A stretch of DNA of 64,000 nt, taken from Periconia sp. R9002 (lineage: Eukaryota; Ascomycota; Dothideomycetes; Pleosporales; Periconiaceae). Both the position numbers and the translations under genes were made by a program. Within the stretch, counting starts at the first letter, position 1. Each line of letters starts with the position of its first letter. The notes under the pieces were generated by a model that did not search any database, was not told where the DNA came from, and saw only the letters and a program-made list of their open reading frames with translations. Shown one piece after another: positions 23,838 to 36,600 of the stretch. The stretch lies in the NCBI GenBank assembly GCA_023627715.1, contig JAMAHW010000027.1, forward strand, positions 62,001-126,000, given 5' to 3'.

Positions 23838-25556
23838 ATGGCGCTTCAAGCCGCTGCAGATGTTGCCCTCCTGGTCAACTCGGCAAACTCTTCTTCCGAG
23901 CGCAGAGTCTCTCCCTCGTGGACCATAGCACAATTCAAAACCCGCCTGGAGCCCATTACCGGAATTCCGGCCAGTTGCCAACAGCTGACCTTACGCGTTG
24001 GCTCTCAGGACCCAATACCCATCTCCGCCACCGATGAAGAGCAAACCCAGCTGGCTGCTTTTCCCTTGCAGCCATACGCTGAGCTCGCCGTAAGTTGACC
24101 CACCGGTGATATGTACTTGCTGCCTGACATTCGGGGGGGGGGGATTCCGTCTTCACGAGCACAACCATCAATACGCATAGCTTGTCTCCCTTTTCTGATC
24201 GTATTCTGCTAGGTTGCTGACACTCGCCCGCCCTCGGCCCGACCAAACTTTTCTGACCTGTCGGCCGTGGAGAAATATGAAATGCCCACTGCCGAGTACG
24301 AAACTCGAACAGATAGTGTCCTAGCATGGAAGAAAGCCCAGAAGCTGGGGCGCTTCGACCCCAATGCCCCCACTATCGAGCAGCAGAAAATTCTAGCTTC
24401 AGAACGAGAGATTGAAGAAAGAGGTAAGTGAATACCATATACACATCTCATTCTAGAACACTTCGGTTCTGTGCACTTATGTGCCATTACCCTGAACAGC
24501 AAGTATTACCAAGCGTCTCATTGCTGCATCTACCGGTGCTATGGTCGTCCAAAAACCTGGATCGTATATGCACAGGACTGTGCAAGAAATGACACCCGAA
24601 GCAATTACCTGGTTTCACTATTGCACATGGGCAGTTGGTTGTTTCCTTTCGGCAACGGTGAGCAACATCTGTTCAGGGAACCGATTTGGAGAAATCTTCC
24701 TGGATTACCTTCTTCTCGATTCCCAGGTTGCATACTCACCATGGTCAAAAAGCAGCAGCAGCCCTACAAAGACACGAGACGGTCCTTGGACTTAAGATCA
24801 GAATAGCTGTTCTAAGAACGACGCTGCTGCTGCAAAGTATATACTCGCAACATCCATTCCTATACTCGTGCTCTTGCGAGTACAGCCCCACCTTAGCCAC
24901 AGTGTGGAATGTCCTTAGGCCGCAAGCCTCTTGTAATACCCATTTTAAGAATTAGCTGGTGGCTTGGAAGAGTGGATAACGAGTGATCTACCGGCCGAGC
25001 AAGCCGTCAGCTTCATTGAAAGCCTTTGAACGGTTCGCGACCAGACACTCAGCGCTACATCAGCCGATAGTTTGTTCGTGACGGCCTTCCGCAGAGACGA
25101 GTTGGCCTGAAGCCATGTGAATAACCACCTCCCCGGCGCCGCGTATAACATCACCACTCTGCTCGGCCATAGGTGCACAATGAGACTCTGCACGCGTTGC
25201 CGCTTGCTTATTCCCACCACTCAACATTCCGACCAAGATACAGGTTCATAAGAATACTACTAACTTGGAATACAAAATTAGGTCTCACACTTGAAGGCCG
25301 CGTCCGTCTACTTCCCGAATCCGATGCCCGTCGCGGTACAGTCAAGTACCTAGGACCCGTCCCTGAGATCCCAGGCATAGGATCCTGGGTAGGCGTCGCA
25401 TTGGATGAGCCGACGGGCAAGAACGACGGTACCGTCAAAGGGAAGCGATACTTTGAGTGCGGAAGCAACTGCGGTGTCTTTGTACGACCAGAGCGCTGCG
25501 AGGCCGGCGACTTCCCGCCCTTGGACCTAGGCGATGAGGATATGGAGGAGTTGTAG
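23838..25556 (+). CDS. alf1: Tubulin-folding cofactor B (Ubl + CAP-Gly protein)
   Basis: Exons 23838-24089, 24213-24423 and 25282-25556 give 245 residues, the normal length of cofactor B. Residues 1-85 form the ubiquitin-like domain (SPSWTIAQFKTRLEPITGIP…QQLTLRV). Residues 86-155 are the coiled-coil linker (AVEKYEMPTAEYETRTDSVL, then AWKKAQKLGRFDP). The CAP-Gly domain covers about 160-230 (EGRVRLLP, RRGTVKYLGPVPEIPGIGSW, VGVALDEPTGKNDGTVKGKR, GVFVRPE). The C-terminus is acidic and ends DEDMEEL, which mimics the tubulin tail motif. The protein captures alpha-tubulin after chaperonin release and passes it to cofactor E. The second intron is 858 nt (24424-25281). The splice EREIEERG-LTLEGRVRLL matches the family exactly, so the gap is an intron and not missing protein. 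It may hold an insertion. Confidence 0.93.
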
Positions 25557-27690
25557 ACGATGATTGCATCTCTGCTATGGGGAATAGATACCACCTAGCC
25601 TTGTGCTCATTTTTGTTGCTGGGAAAAGAACTGAATAGCAAAGGGAATACTTCGTGTAACGTCGCTGTCATCAGCTTATATTCAAGTGGGCAGGTCATCA
25701 TTGGACCGGTTGTGGATGAAAATAATAAACAAAATGTCATCAACCTTTCTATTCTTTCAGATTAGCAAATAATCGTGCATGCACTCACTACCCAGGCCAT
25801 TCCTGCCAGGACGAAAAATACTGTATGACAATAAACACGCTGACAAAAAACTGTCCCATATTGTCTCCCGTCCTTTCCACACACACACACACACTTCAAG
25901 TACACAAAGGTATTTCTACACTCATAGTAACACCTAAACATATTTTCTACATTCAAAGCTACTGCTACCCGTATACCCCCATCACCATCTTTTTATGAAC
26001 ATGCTAGCAACACTCAAATAAGCCAAACAAGACCAACAGCAACGAGCAAAAACTCTCGTTCTCTCAGAACGCAAGTACTGACCGCCCACTCGATATCAAG
26101 CACCCAATCAATCTACCAAACACCAGCCCAATTACTAAATCATCAATTAAAAAAATCGACAGTCCGCCACGCACACCTCCATATCACCCATATGCATATC
26201 TGACCATCCCTTTCCGAACCACAATAACTATTAAATCCCACAAAGACCTATCGCGGTTCCTGATACTGCTGGGTACTTAGTTCACACACCACATTCACTA
26301 CAACACTCCCATCCCCACCACCCCCTCCCCCTCCCCCTTCTTCTGCACCCACTGGCTCTTTGTATATCAATCACATCCTATATATAACCGGTAACCCAAC
26401 TTTGTTCAATTTTCAGAATCCAACCCGGTCCTTCCCGGAGTCCTGTACCAGATCAAACAAGACAAGCGCGAAAAGCGAGGGGGGTGGGGGGGGATGAGTT
26501 GATGTATAGGTAAAGTAGCCAAGCTAAGCTATGTATTCTCAAAAAAGTATCTGATTGCAGAACGGGATAATATTGATAAGGCTATGGGTGGGGTATATAG
26601 TCTTGGAATCGATCTTTTTATGTGAAGATGTTTTGCTTATCGGTACTTACTTGTACCGAATCACTACGTCGTCGTCGCTTCTGGATGGCTTGTTGATGTT
26701 TGATCTAAAGGGTGCGGAGGGAAGGTGTTGTGGTTACTATCTCATCCACTCTTCACCTAAACATCTACTAAACCAAGACTTCATCTATTCGCCATCAGCT
26801 ATTCGTCTATTTATTCAAATCACTCGCCCTGCAATCTGCAAAGAACTGCCAACGAGTTTATTACTCCTTCATGGGTGGATGGAGGCATCGAGTACAATTT
26901 CCCTCCTCTAAATCTTTCAAACCTACAACAGCGCCATGTATAAACTTCCTTTCCTATTTTGGGGTGGAAATACGAGACAAGGATCTTAGAAGCTGCATAC
27001 ATTTTCTTGGATCAATCGATCTGCACTTACGACATCCCTGTGTAATGAATTGATTGATTGATTGAGTTGTGGCACGAATTTCGTGACGATAAGTTGGGAG
27101 GAAGGGGAGAGGAAGGTACATAGGTACATATATACGTAGGTTAGTATCTACTAACCCGGATATGTGATGGTAACATACAAACACACATCCGGTATCATGT
27201 TGATCTATTTGTGGTTTTCGAAAGGTTTGTTTCGAGGTCGAACAAGGAACTATCTGTGGATAGAAGGTGCTAGTTATAGCAGCGTGTACCAATTCGCGAA
27301 GACGAGGAACGATGTTACATGGATATCACGGACGAAATGAGTAGGTAGGTATGCACGTTCAAAAGGTGTGACTGACGCCATATAACTATTCGAACAAACA
27401 AGCTCATGGAGGAAAGCATACGTAAGTAAGTATCACGTTAACTACTTTATCTGTGTTATACTAAAAAGAATGAACTTAGGGTGTAAGGTAGGAGAGAGAG
27501 AACCAAGGGACAGTCCTGCGCATTCTTTCTTTTTTCTTTCCGGGTATATTATAAATCTTTACCTAACTGACTGACTGAGTCATCATCTATGTACCGCTAT
27601 GCTATTTGGACAATTCCCCAAAAAGGTTCTTAAAGAGAGAGAGAGAGAGAGAAACAAGGAATATCTATTCACGGATGTGTTGGGTTACCA
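25557..27690. other. 2.1-kb intergenic region between convergent genes
   Basis: AT-rich DNA between the 3' ends of cofactor B and the Hook gene. It carries a CA run at 25879-25894, C-rich DNA near 26320-26340 and a GA run at 27634-27652. ORFs up to 118 codons (26555-26911) lack family character. Both 3' UTRs must lie here; nothing else is supported. Confidence 0.5.
27634..27652. repeat. (GA)n microsatellite
   Basis: A perfect GA dinucleotide run just beyond the 3' end of the Hook gene. Confidence 0.85.
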
Positions 27691-30600
27691 TCACCTCCGA
27701 CCACCCTATACACCATTGTTAGCCTCAAATCATTTGCTTTCATGCGTCGCCAAACACCATGTCGTGGCAATCAACAGAGAAGATGACTCACCATTCCACC
27801 GTTCCCGACCGCACTTCTCTGCTTCCCCAGCCAACTGCGAGGCGCCTCGCTCTTCCGCTGCAGGATGACCGTGTTGCTCTGTAGGCGCGTCGTCATATCG
27901 TACCAGGCAGATGTGATGAGCTTGTTTTCGCGACGAAGGTTTTCAACCTCGGCTTGTAGCTCGGCCTATGCTCTGGTTAGATTGTTCCAACGAATAGAAT
28001 ATGGAGCATTGTGTATATGTGGTATAGGCGGAAATTGTTAAAGCACTGAGTGAACTGGCAGAAGGTTGCACTTACCGATCCCTTCTCGGCACTCTCTTTC
28101 TTGACTCTCTCGAGCTCCTCTCGGAGTCTATCGTTGGCCGCTTTCTGGTCTTCAAGGTCCTGTTTCTAGTCAGCAAATCTGATTGTACTGATAAGCCCAG
28201 ACATATGCAGGGAAGGGAGGTGAAGGCAAGTGCATTGTAGGGTCAAGCCAACGGATCAGTCCGCAAGCATCAACCACACACCAGAGAAAGACTTGTCATG
28301 CCAAAACCATAGACGGACGATTGCCCAAGCTGATCAACCATCGCCTCACGCCCCTCGTTCGCGCGTGGTGATCTCATAAGCCTGGCTAGTCGATCGCCCC
28401 AAGTCTTCTTCGGTGTGCGTTTTGATTCAGGGGTAGATACGGTATAAGCTGACTTGGATCCGTTCTGCTCCTTCGTCTTCCCTTTTCCTTTGCCTGGCGT
28501 GGAAACTAGTGTTGTTGATGATTCAGAGACCTCCAGCTGCTTTGCACGCAAGCTAGCTGAATCGTGTCGTGATAGCATTGAAGGCTCCAACCGCACTGTT
28601 CCAAACGGCCCGGTGTCCGCTACAGGAAACTGGAGATTACTTACTCTCTTGACAGTTTCCATTGCTGCTCTGCTCTTGCCTACTGTATCTGCGATCTCAT
28701 TCGATGTAACTTCAAGTACTTTTGGCTGTACTTCAGCTGGTGCTTTGATTACGCCTTCGATCTGCTCTTTGATTCTCCGCAATGTTTCTTCTCGTTGCAG
28801 TTGAAGTAGTTCGGGGCTGAAGTTGTCGCGGTCGAGCAGTGCACGAAGGAGAAGAGCTCGCGCCTCATCTTTCGCAATCTCAACCTCGCGCAGCTTCTGA
28901 TTCGCCGCATTCTGCAGGGAAAGGAGCCTGTCATGCTCGGCTTGAAGTGCAGAGGCCTTTTCCTCCTCCGAAATATCAGACTCTGGAGGCTTGTCAGCTA
29001 CGTTCACCTAAGATGCTCACGAGATCATACTTTTGTTAAGCTCGTTTTGTAGCTCCGCTACCTGGAGATCTTTGTCGCGTAACCTCCTCTGAAGTTCTTG
29101 AAGCTCGGCCTCTGCGGCCTGGAGCTTCTCGTTTTGCTCCAAGAATGGCCTGGGGATTGCGTTAGTATCGTGAATAGTATCGACGTGGTTATGACAACTG
29201 ATCAACTCACTTCTGACTTTGTTCGTCCCTAGTAGTCATGATATCACTCTTCAGTCCCAAATTTTCTTGCATTTGTTTGAGAGTCTCAGCCTCCATACTT
29301 CTCAGCCTCGCTGTAAGAACCTCGACCCTTTGTTGAAGCGCGATTGAATCCGCACTAACTTTGTAGTCGGAAGACATCTTAGCACTATTTGGCACGTCGA
29401 GATGATCTGTACTATCATTCTGTTCCAGCTCATCTTCAAGCGTACCACCACGCCCACCATGTGAGGACTCCAATTCCCTGATGCGATCTTCAAGCTCTCG
29501 CTTCGCTTCTTCGGCCTTGTATTGGAACTCTTTTGCCTGCTCCAGCTCTTTCATTAACATGAGGTTGTCGTGCTCCAGTCGTCCTCGTTTGCCCTTCTCT
29601 TCGTAAATAGACTGTTCGGAGTTGACAAGGGTTTGTATGTTCTCTTTGTTGACTTTCTCAAGCGCCACGCATTTTTCCTCGATTTCCTCAAGCTCCTGTA
29701 ACCTTTCTTTGGCTTGCTGCAACTCTTGGCGCACAGCCTCCAGACTCTTGGACTCTTTGGATAGAGACTCGATCTTCTTCTTCAGGTTCTCATTGGCCTT
29801 TGCCTTCTTTTCCAGCTCGTCGCGCTCTGCTCTGACAAGCTGTAGCTGGTCCTTGAGTTCCTGCTTTGCTTCATGTTCGGCTTCAAATCTGGCGGCCCGC
29901 TTTTTCAAGCTTTCGATGACGTCCTTGGCGTTGGCATGGTCTGTCTCGAGCCGGTCGATGTATTGTCGCTCACGTAGGAGATCATTTCGAAGTCTTTCGA
30001 CATCGTCCGACGAGGCTCCTTTGGCCCCGCGATCGTCGAGATGCAATCGTGCCTCCACCAGCTCCTCCTCTAGCTGTGATATCCTGTGCCTGCTTTTATC
30101 CACATCCTCTTTCAGTTGATTCACCTGCGCTCTCAACGCATTCCGCTCCTTTGTAGCCTCGAATAACTGCGCCTCCTGTTCCAAGTCATTGTCTCTTCCA
30201 ATTGCTGATCCCGCACCCGAAACCACACGGTTCGGTGTTCTGTAACCCGAGAGGTTCTGGGGATCTGGTGTTAATTCCTTCTCGACACCCAAGTCGGCCA
30301 TACGCTTGTCTAATTCCAGCAGGTCCTGGATGCCACGACCGATGATATTGGCGGACTCGCCTAGTTGTGCCATGACACCCAGCATACGCTCACCACTCTT
30401 TGGGCTTGTGCAAGCTGCCATCAGTACAGCCATGGTCAGCTTCGCCGTCAGCATCATGGAGCCATCCCTCGCGCCCGTCTTCAAGTCTGGTATCATGCGC
30501 CTGCTAAGCACGGGCAGTTTCTCGCATTCCTCGCGGAGGTATGTCGACACTGCCCGCTCGATGTGTTTCAAGTTCTGCCATTTCGGAATCCAGCTGTCGG

Positions 30601-30866
30601 TGATGGAGCGGCGGCGGTCTACGCCTTCGTCGAGGTTAGGCAGCGAGTCGTTGAAGTAATCGGCGTCGATGTCGGACAGAATCTGCCACAGGATCTGGCC
30701 ATCCTCGAGTTGGTTCCATGTTGTAACTCGGCCGGGCAGGTCGAAGGTGTTGACCTGTTCATGGTGGTGGTGGCTACATCAGCGTGTGGATTAGGGAGTT
30801 GATTGCTGGACGCGTACATACCCAGTCCAGCAGAGCCTTGAGCAGATCTGGCTTGAAGTCATCCAT
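27691..30866 (-). CDS. hookA: Hook-family dynein/dynactin cargo adaptor
   Basis: Proposed exons 30866-30822, 30754-29211, 29149-29062, 29007-28645, 28159-28076, 27965-27792 and 27705-27691 give 770 residues. Residues 1-165 form the calponin-like HOOK domain (MDDFKPDLLKALLDW, VNTFDLPGRVTTWNQLEDGQ, ILWQILSDIDADYFNDSLPN, IPKWQNLKHIERAV). A very long coiled coil covers about 190-700. The conserved C-terminal block reads LRRENKLITSAWYDMTTRLQ and then RKSEAPRSWLGKQR. Fungal Hook proteins link early endosomes, through an FTS/FHIP-type complex, to dynein-dynactin for hyphal transport. The 54-nt intron at 29008-29061 has a CTTAAC branch site. The segment 28282-28644 is an open, in-frame 363 nt that could be exon or intron (see findings). 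A last 15-nt exon is inferred from a GTGAGT donor and a GCTAAC branch point; without it the protein ends seven residues after the same Met. Confidence 0.88.
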
Positions 30867-31759
30867 GTCTATTCCACGTCTCGTCTCGCAATCCAGTAGT
30901 ATCGGTGCAGCAGTAGTCAATTGCGGGGCCCCCCAGTAGCGGCTCAGGAGCCGCGTTCGCTAGGGGATATTCTTGGTAGAAATCTGGGAGTCGCGGTTGC
31001 AAGTGAGCGGGCTGTAGGCATTATGAGAGAAAGGCGGGCAACATTGGGGTTGGAAATAAGATTTGGGCAGACGAGGACCAAGGACGACCGATTGCTGGCT
31101 TTTGATGCTTGCACGCGATTGCAGTGCTATTACTCGGTAAGGATGTAGCTAGGGAAGCGGAACCCGTGAGCCAAACCTAGTGGCGCTCGGCCAGCCTGAT
31201 GTCTCGCTGCAGGGTCTCGCACGTCACTGCCGATTATTACCTATGTATGCTGTTGGTGTTTGATCAAAGACAGATGTGATTATTTCCATTCGAATGAAGC
31301 CTGGGGGTGTTGTTATATACTTCACAGGCGAGAAGATGGGCAGCGCAGCGCACGCATCAAAGCTGCATCGCTGCTGAAACGAGAACACGCTCGCCCACCA
31401 CGTCGTCCGAGGGGCCAGTGCAGGTGCGGGCAGAAGTCGCAGTCAGCAATCCCATGCACGTCATTTCGCTGCCAGATAATGTACAACTTTTTTTTTTTTG
31501 CTCAATCATTTTGAGCAACATGTGCATTGTATATTTGTAAGGGTCATATCATTTTGATTATTGCGAAACTTCGTGAGAGCGTAGAATTACAGTACCATTT
31601 CGCCGTCATGCCCAGTCAACCATTTGAAGGGAGCGTAGTCCACCATAAACAATTCCGATGCGCCTTTTCCATGATCATCAAACATCCCATTAATCAGACT
31701 TTGAATGCGATGCCTGATAATCGCCATATCTTCTGCTTCCTTGCCGTGTTTCCGTCCCC
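30867..31759 (-). other. Intergenic region upstream of the Hook gene
   Basis: 893 bp with the Hook promoter on the right-hand side of its ATG (30866 upward) and the 3' UTR of the I9 gene near 31759. It contains a poly-T run near 31490. No ORF of interest. Confidence 0.45.
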
Positions 31760-32149
31760 TTAAAAGCCCACGCTGTCCTTGCTGTTGCCCTGGGTCGTGA
31801 CGATCCCATCGCTCTCGATAAGGGCCGGGTACTCGGTGCTCATGGTCTGGATGGTCTCAATAGCGCTCTTGGGTAGCTGGGCAGCGAAGCCCTTGATGAT
31901 GTCTATCGTTGGTCACGTCAGCCATCTGCTGTGCTACTCGTTGCTTCTGCTTGCGACAAGTGGAGGATACTCACTGTACTCGTGGGTGATGGTGCCCTTG
32001 GCAGCAATCACAGCATCTTTGGCCCTCTGCAGCACATAGTCGGGAGCCTCGGATGGGAAGGAAATGATGACGCTGTGCATCGGAACCACGGCGGCGGTAG
32101 TCATGGCGAAGAAGATGGCCACCAGAAAGGAGATGAAGGTGAAGCGCAT
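31760..32149 (-). CDS. Small secreted inhibitor I9-type protein
   Basis: Exons 32149-31975 and 31902-31760 (72-nt intron, GTGAGT donor) give 105 residues. Residues 1-20 form a signal peptide (MRFTFISFLVAIFFAMTTAA). The rest is one stand-alone inhibitor-I9 fold: a first strand SVIISFPSEAP, a helix DYVLQRAKDAVIAAKGTITH, a second part EYNIIKGFAAQLPKSAIETI and a last strand YPALIESDGIVTTQ. This is the fold of subtilisin propeptides and of the yeast proteinase B inhibitor Pbi2. The family blocks or chaperones subtilisin-like serine proteases. A cleavable signal places this copy in the secretory route or outside the cell, unlike cytosolic Pbi2. No protease gene is adjacent. The ATG at 32149 is chosen because it begins the signal peptide; a longer in-frame reading upstream does not. 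Confidence 0.85.
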
Positions 32150-33666
32150 GTTGGCTGCTTTGGGGAGATGGGTTTGGCGGGGTCTTGGGTTGTTATGTAG
32201 TATGGAGGCTGGCTTGGACTGGCTTTCCAAAGTGGAGGTAGTCGGTGATTTCGTGGCGGCGCTCTGAAAGGGGAAGGTCGATGGATGGTAGATAGCGTGG
32301 ATGGTGAAATGGTGGATGCCTGGAGGTGAGGTGAGGGTCGTGCCGTTAATAAAGGGCAAGGGACGGGTGACGGGGGTGGAGGGCGGAGTGTGGCGTAAGT
32401 GGTCACGGAATGCAGCCGCGGATCTCCATCCCTAGGTAATCTTTGTCTCTCAACTGGAAGGTGGCCATCGCACTCGCAGCTTGGCACCATCATTGGTCCG
32501 TCCATTATCCATATGTATTGCCTCGATTGGGACACACTACTCATCAACCACTCGCAATGCATTCAACAAAACCTTCCATTCACGCCTGCAAGAACATTCT
32601 CATCATTGTTAGTTGTCGCCCGGGTCTTGATGTATTTTCGCACTGATGAAATACAGCGCTACCGTCACCCTTTCTAGCAATAATACTTCTTTCAAGGCAC
32701 TGTCTTTGTTAAAGATGTTCTTAAGCAGTAATACTACATACAGAACAAACTTGAAATTTTTTTCATATAAAACATACTTCTATTATCGTAGTTACTTCTA
32801 ATAGAACTTTCGTCTTAGGGAAAAGGTTACTGCAGCATGATACGTGGAGTGAGCAAAGTTTCGTAAGTGCGGACGATTTTGACACACGGATGATTGTTCA
32901 CTGTCACTCTTCGGGTGGCACATGGTTGTTTTCGTCGAGATAGTTATTTATTGTAATGTGTCTGTCCAGCCATGTACGTCCACCTACTTTGCGCAACCCC
33001 AAAAGGTAAGCGATTTCACTGGTTCGCAAGACAAGACAAACAAGGAAGGCAAGCTGTTCTGTACTGTTTCCCCCACCACATTCGTCGAACAAATCAAAGA
33101 AGAAGAGAAGTTTCCATCCATCATCATCCGACCCTGATCCGCCGCAATCCGTCGCTGATGTTTTTGGAGAAGAAAGAAAATGAAATAATGCAGTGGGAAA
33201 GGCTCAGGCGTTTTCAGAACCCATGAGCCGCTTCAACTAAGTAAGACAGTCATGAAATAAGGGGTAGGGGCAAAAAGCAAGTGCAATGGTGGTGGGGAAA
33301 TGGTACAGTGAAGCAAAAGGGAAGATGATGGTGCAGACCCATTCGCGCCCGGAGGATGCTGAAGAAAGTGGGCCGAAGCTCCAATAAGATGCTCCCTTGC
33401 TGCAAAGATACTTATACAAAACGGATGTTTGCCAACCGACCCAGCAGCCCTGGTGATCAAGATGGCGAGCAACATCTCAAGAAAATTCGCTCAACTCGGG
33501 CACGATCAGGAAACAATGAATTCGCCCCGACATCAATGACCCAGTACCAAGTAGGTAATCATTTGGAGGAAAAAGGTACGGGTGTACAATGCCAGGTAGC
33601 GTTTGTGCAAACGAGACAGCCGTGAGTCGTTATGGGTCGTTAAGTCATCAAGAGACCATCAAACAC
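32150..33666 (-). other. 1.5-kb intergenic region
   Basis: Holds the promoter of the I9 gene (near 32150-32400) and the 3' UTR of the Puf gene (near 33666). The part at 32690-32830 is AT-rich. No frame here has family character. Confidence 0.45.
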
Positions 33667-36600
33667 TTAAAAGAAGCTGCCCATGCCGTTGCCGTTGGCC
33701 GAGGCACCTCCGTATGCCTGATAGCTCTGTGGGTTTTGTACAGAGTTTTGAAGATGAGATGGTAGTGGGGGGTTGCTCATTCGGTGGGGTTGTGGAGAGG
33801 CAATATTGGCGCCGTATGCAGCAGTGTTGGTATACATGGGAGCGCCGGGGTAACCAGCGGAGACTTGTCCAGTAAAAGCAGGAATCTGCTCCGAGGATTG
33901 AGCTCCAGAAAGTTCAAGCGGAGTACCATGGCCTGAGCTGCGGCCCGTGAAGACGTGAAGGCGAGACTCACGCTCTTGAACCTTTCCTTGGATGCGACGG
34001 CCGTAAGGAATCTGTCGAATTCCAGGCAGGATGGGACGCATGGCTTCAATGAGATGGACGCACATCTCAGGAGGAGCAAACTCGAGTGCAGTCTGGATGA
34101 CATAGTTGCCGTAAGAGTCGCGCATAAGCTTCTCAAGCTCCTCGGGGTCCATGAGCTCCTCAATCATCATTGACTTGGTGGGGTTGTCAGCGCAACGCAT
34201 GCACTTCTCAATCACGTTCGAGCTGAACTTCTGCTTGGAAAGCTCAGCAATCTTGCCTCGGAAGCCGTGGCAGAGAGGATTGGTGAAGCTCGGGTCGTTG
34301 AGGTCGAGAATGTACTGGACCACATAGTTGCCGAAAGGATCCTGCACGAGGTTGAAGCTGTTTGCCGTGATGCGAGCAACAAGCTGGATCTTCTGGAAGC
34401 CCGAAGCATGATCAATGCAGCGCTGGAGGACGCAGCAGCCATGACGGTGAGTTCCGACAACAATGCAGTGCTCTCCGACAGCATCGAAGATGAACTGAGC
34501 ATCTTCCGCCTTGAGGTGGTTGAGGCATTTCTGGATGACATGATTGCCGTTGAGGTCCTGGATGAGGTCGACAACTTGATCACGAAGGGCATTCATGATC
34601 ATTTGAATCTGACATTGGTTAGTAATGAGTACAAAAACGCGGCATAGTCAGTGTACGACGAACCTGTTCAGGCGTAGAGATGAACTCAATCATCTTCTGA
34701 AGAGCACGAGTTCCATGCTGGTTCAACGCGATCGAAACCAGAGAGGGAGCCGCATTGCGAACAAGCGTGTTGCGCTGCTCGTTGTTGGTGTACTCCAACA
34801 GCTTCTGGCAGAGATAGTTGCCGAAGGGGTCTATGAAGGTCAGCAGGGAGCAACAATTATCGACTCATAAGGGTATACATACCAGTCATGAGTTCCACGA
34901 CGTGAGGGGCAGTCTCATCAAAGATGATTTGCAAGTGCTCTGGGCTACGGTCCTCGAGCTTCTTCTGCAAGAACCGACATCCATGTTGATCTTTGCAGAG
35001 AGAGTAGATCTCCTGACGGTTCATGGTCTTGAGGTCGTAGTTGACGAATCGGTTGGCATCTGCTGAAGCGTTAGACAACTCTGTGGGGCTAAGGATGGAG
35101 GAAGTATATATACCACTCTGCATGCGACGGCTCTGAATGACACGGGCCTGGCTATCTTGAACACGACCGTTGGGTCCGTAAGCAGTGTAGGGGTTGCCAT
35201 AGTAGGGAGGCATGCCACCCTGAGCATACATTGCGTTCTGGTTGTAGGCAGGAGGTCCTCCAAGTTGTGGACCACCCAAGTTCATACCACCCATGGTATT
35301 GTTCAACATGGACATTCCGTAGCCGCCGTAGTATGGAGCCGTAGAGCCAGTTGCAGTCGAGAATTGGGACAACGTAGGGGAGCCGATCGTAGAGGCGACC
35401 GAACCATTCGTCGACGCAGCAGAAGTAATAGCAGGACCGAAGGGGGCAGCGCTTGCGTGAAGGCCAGAGTGCATGGGCTGATAAGCCTGCTCCTTGAAAC
35501 CATTGGAGAGGTCACGGCTGTGGCGACCGTTGATGGCACCTTGGGGAATGCGGCCGAGGCCAGCATTGTGGTTATGGAGATGTTGCTCTGCATGTGCGTT
35601 GATGCCATTGCCATTGCCGTTTCCATTCGCGCCATTGGGGGTATTTGCACCGTCTCCGTTCTTCAAAGTAGGAACGTCATTGCTCGAAAACGATTGTTGG
35701 AGCTTAGGCATTCCGTTGCCGATGCTGGAAGCAAAGCTGGATCGCTTGCCTGCTGAAGCCATCGGGCTCAGATTGAACTCGACAGAGCGACGGTTACCAT
35801 TCATCTTGGTCGGAGTGGACTCAACATTGCCTGTAGCTGGAGATCCGTCGTAGTCATCAACGAGGGACGTCTTGCGAAATGTGTTAGTAGGGAGTGACTG
35901 CTGCGCCTGGCGGTGACGATGACCACCAGCCCATCCATTGGACTGATTGTCTGGACCTGGAGACTGCGAAAGAGCAAGATCAAGGGCGGCAGATGAAGCA
36001 GAGAGCTCCATTCCTGCACCGTTCCCGTTACGACGTACCAAGATGGGGAATTTGTCGTCCGTGGTATTCATTTGGAGATAGGACTTTGCTTCAGGCGATG
36101 CCACGGGGTTTTGGTGATTTTCGTCGTCGTCGAACAGATAGGCGTGAGTGTCAATGTTACCTAGAACGTCGGCCAAAGCAGGAAGATCTCGCTCGAACTT
36201 TGCTGGCATAGACAGTCGGTTCAGGCTGACGATGGTCAATAAGTGTCGAAGGATAAGGAGTAGCAATTCAAAAGTAATAGGCGGATAAGAATGGGGGACG
36301 AGGGCGACTGTTTACATGACAGGGCTAATGCAAGGTGAAGGCGGTGTTTGGCAGTTGCCCACGCCGAAAAACGGGGTGAAGGCGCAAAATCTGCCGCACT
36401 TGCCAATTGCAGGCATAGAAAAGTGTGGTGAAGACGAATAAACACGCACAATAGCTGGCATGGCAACTGCGCGCGGGGGACAACAATGTGCAGGCGAATT
36501 GCGGGGCTTGGCAGGTGGCGGCTGCACAGGCCATGGCAATACAATAAGAAACAAACGGACGACTTTACTTACTTTCGGTACTGCGTTGGTGGATTGAAGT

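Noticed and set aside
30365..30802. 145-codon plus-strand frame across the Hook exon.
   Set aside because: Antisense shadow of the conserved HOOK domain coding sequence.
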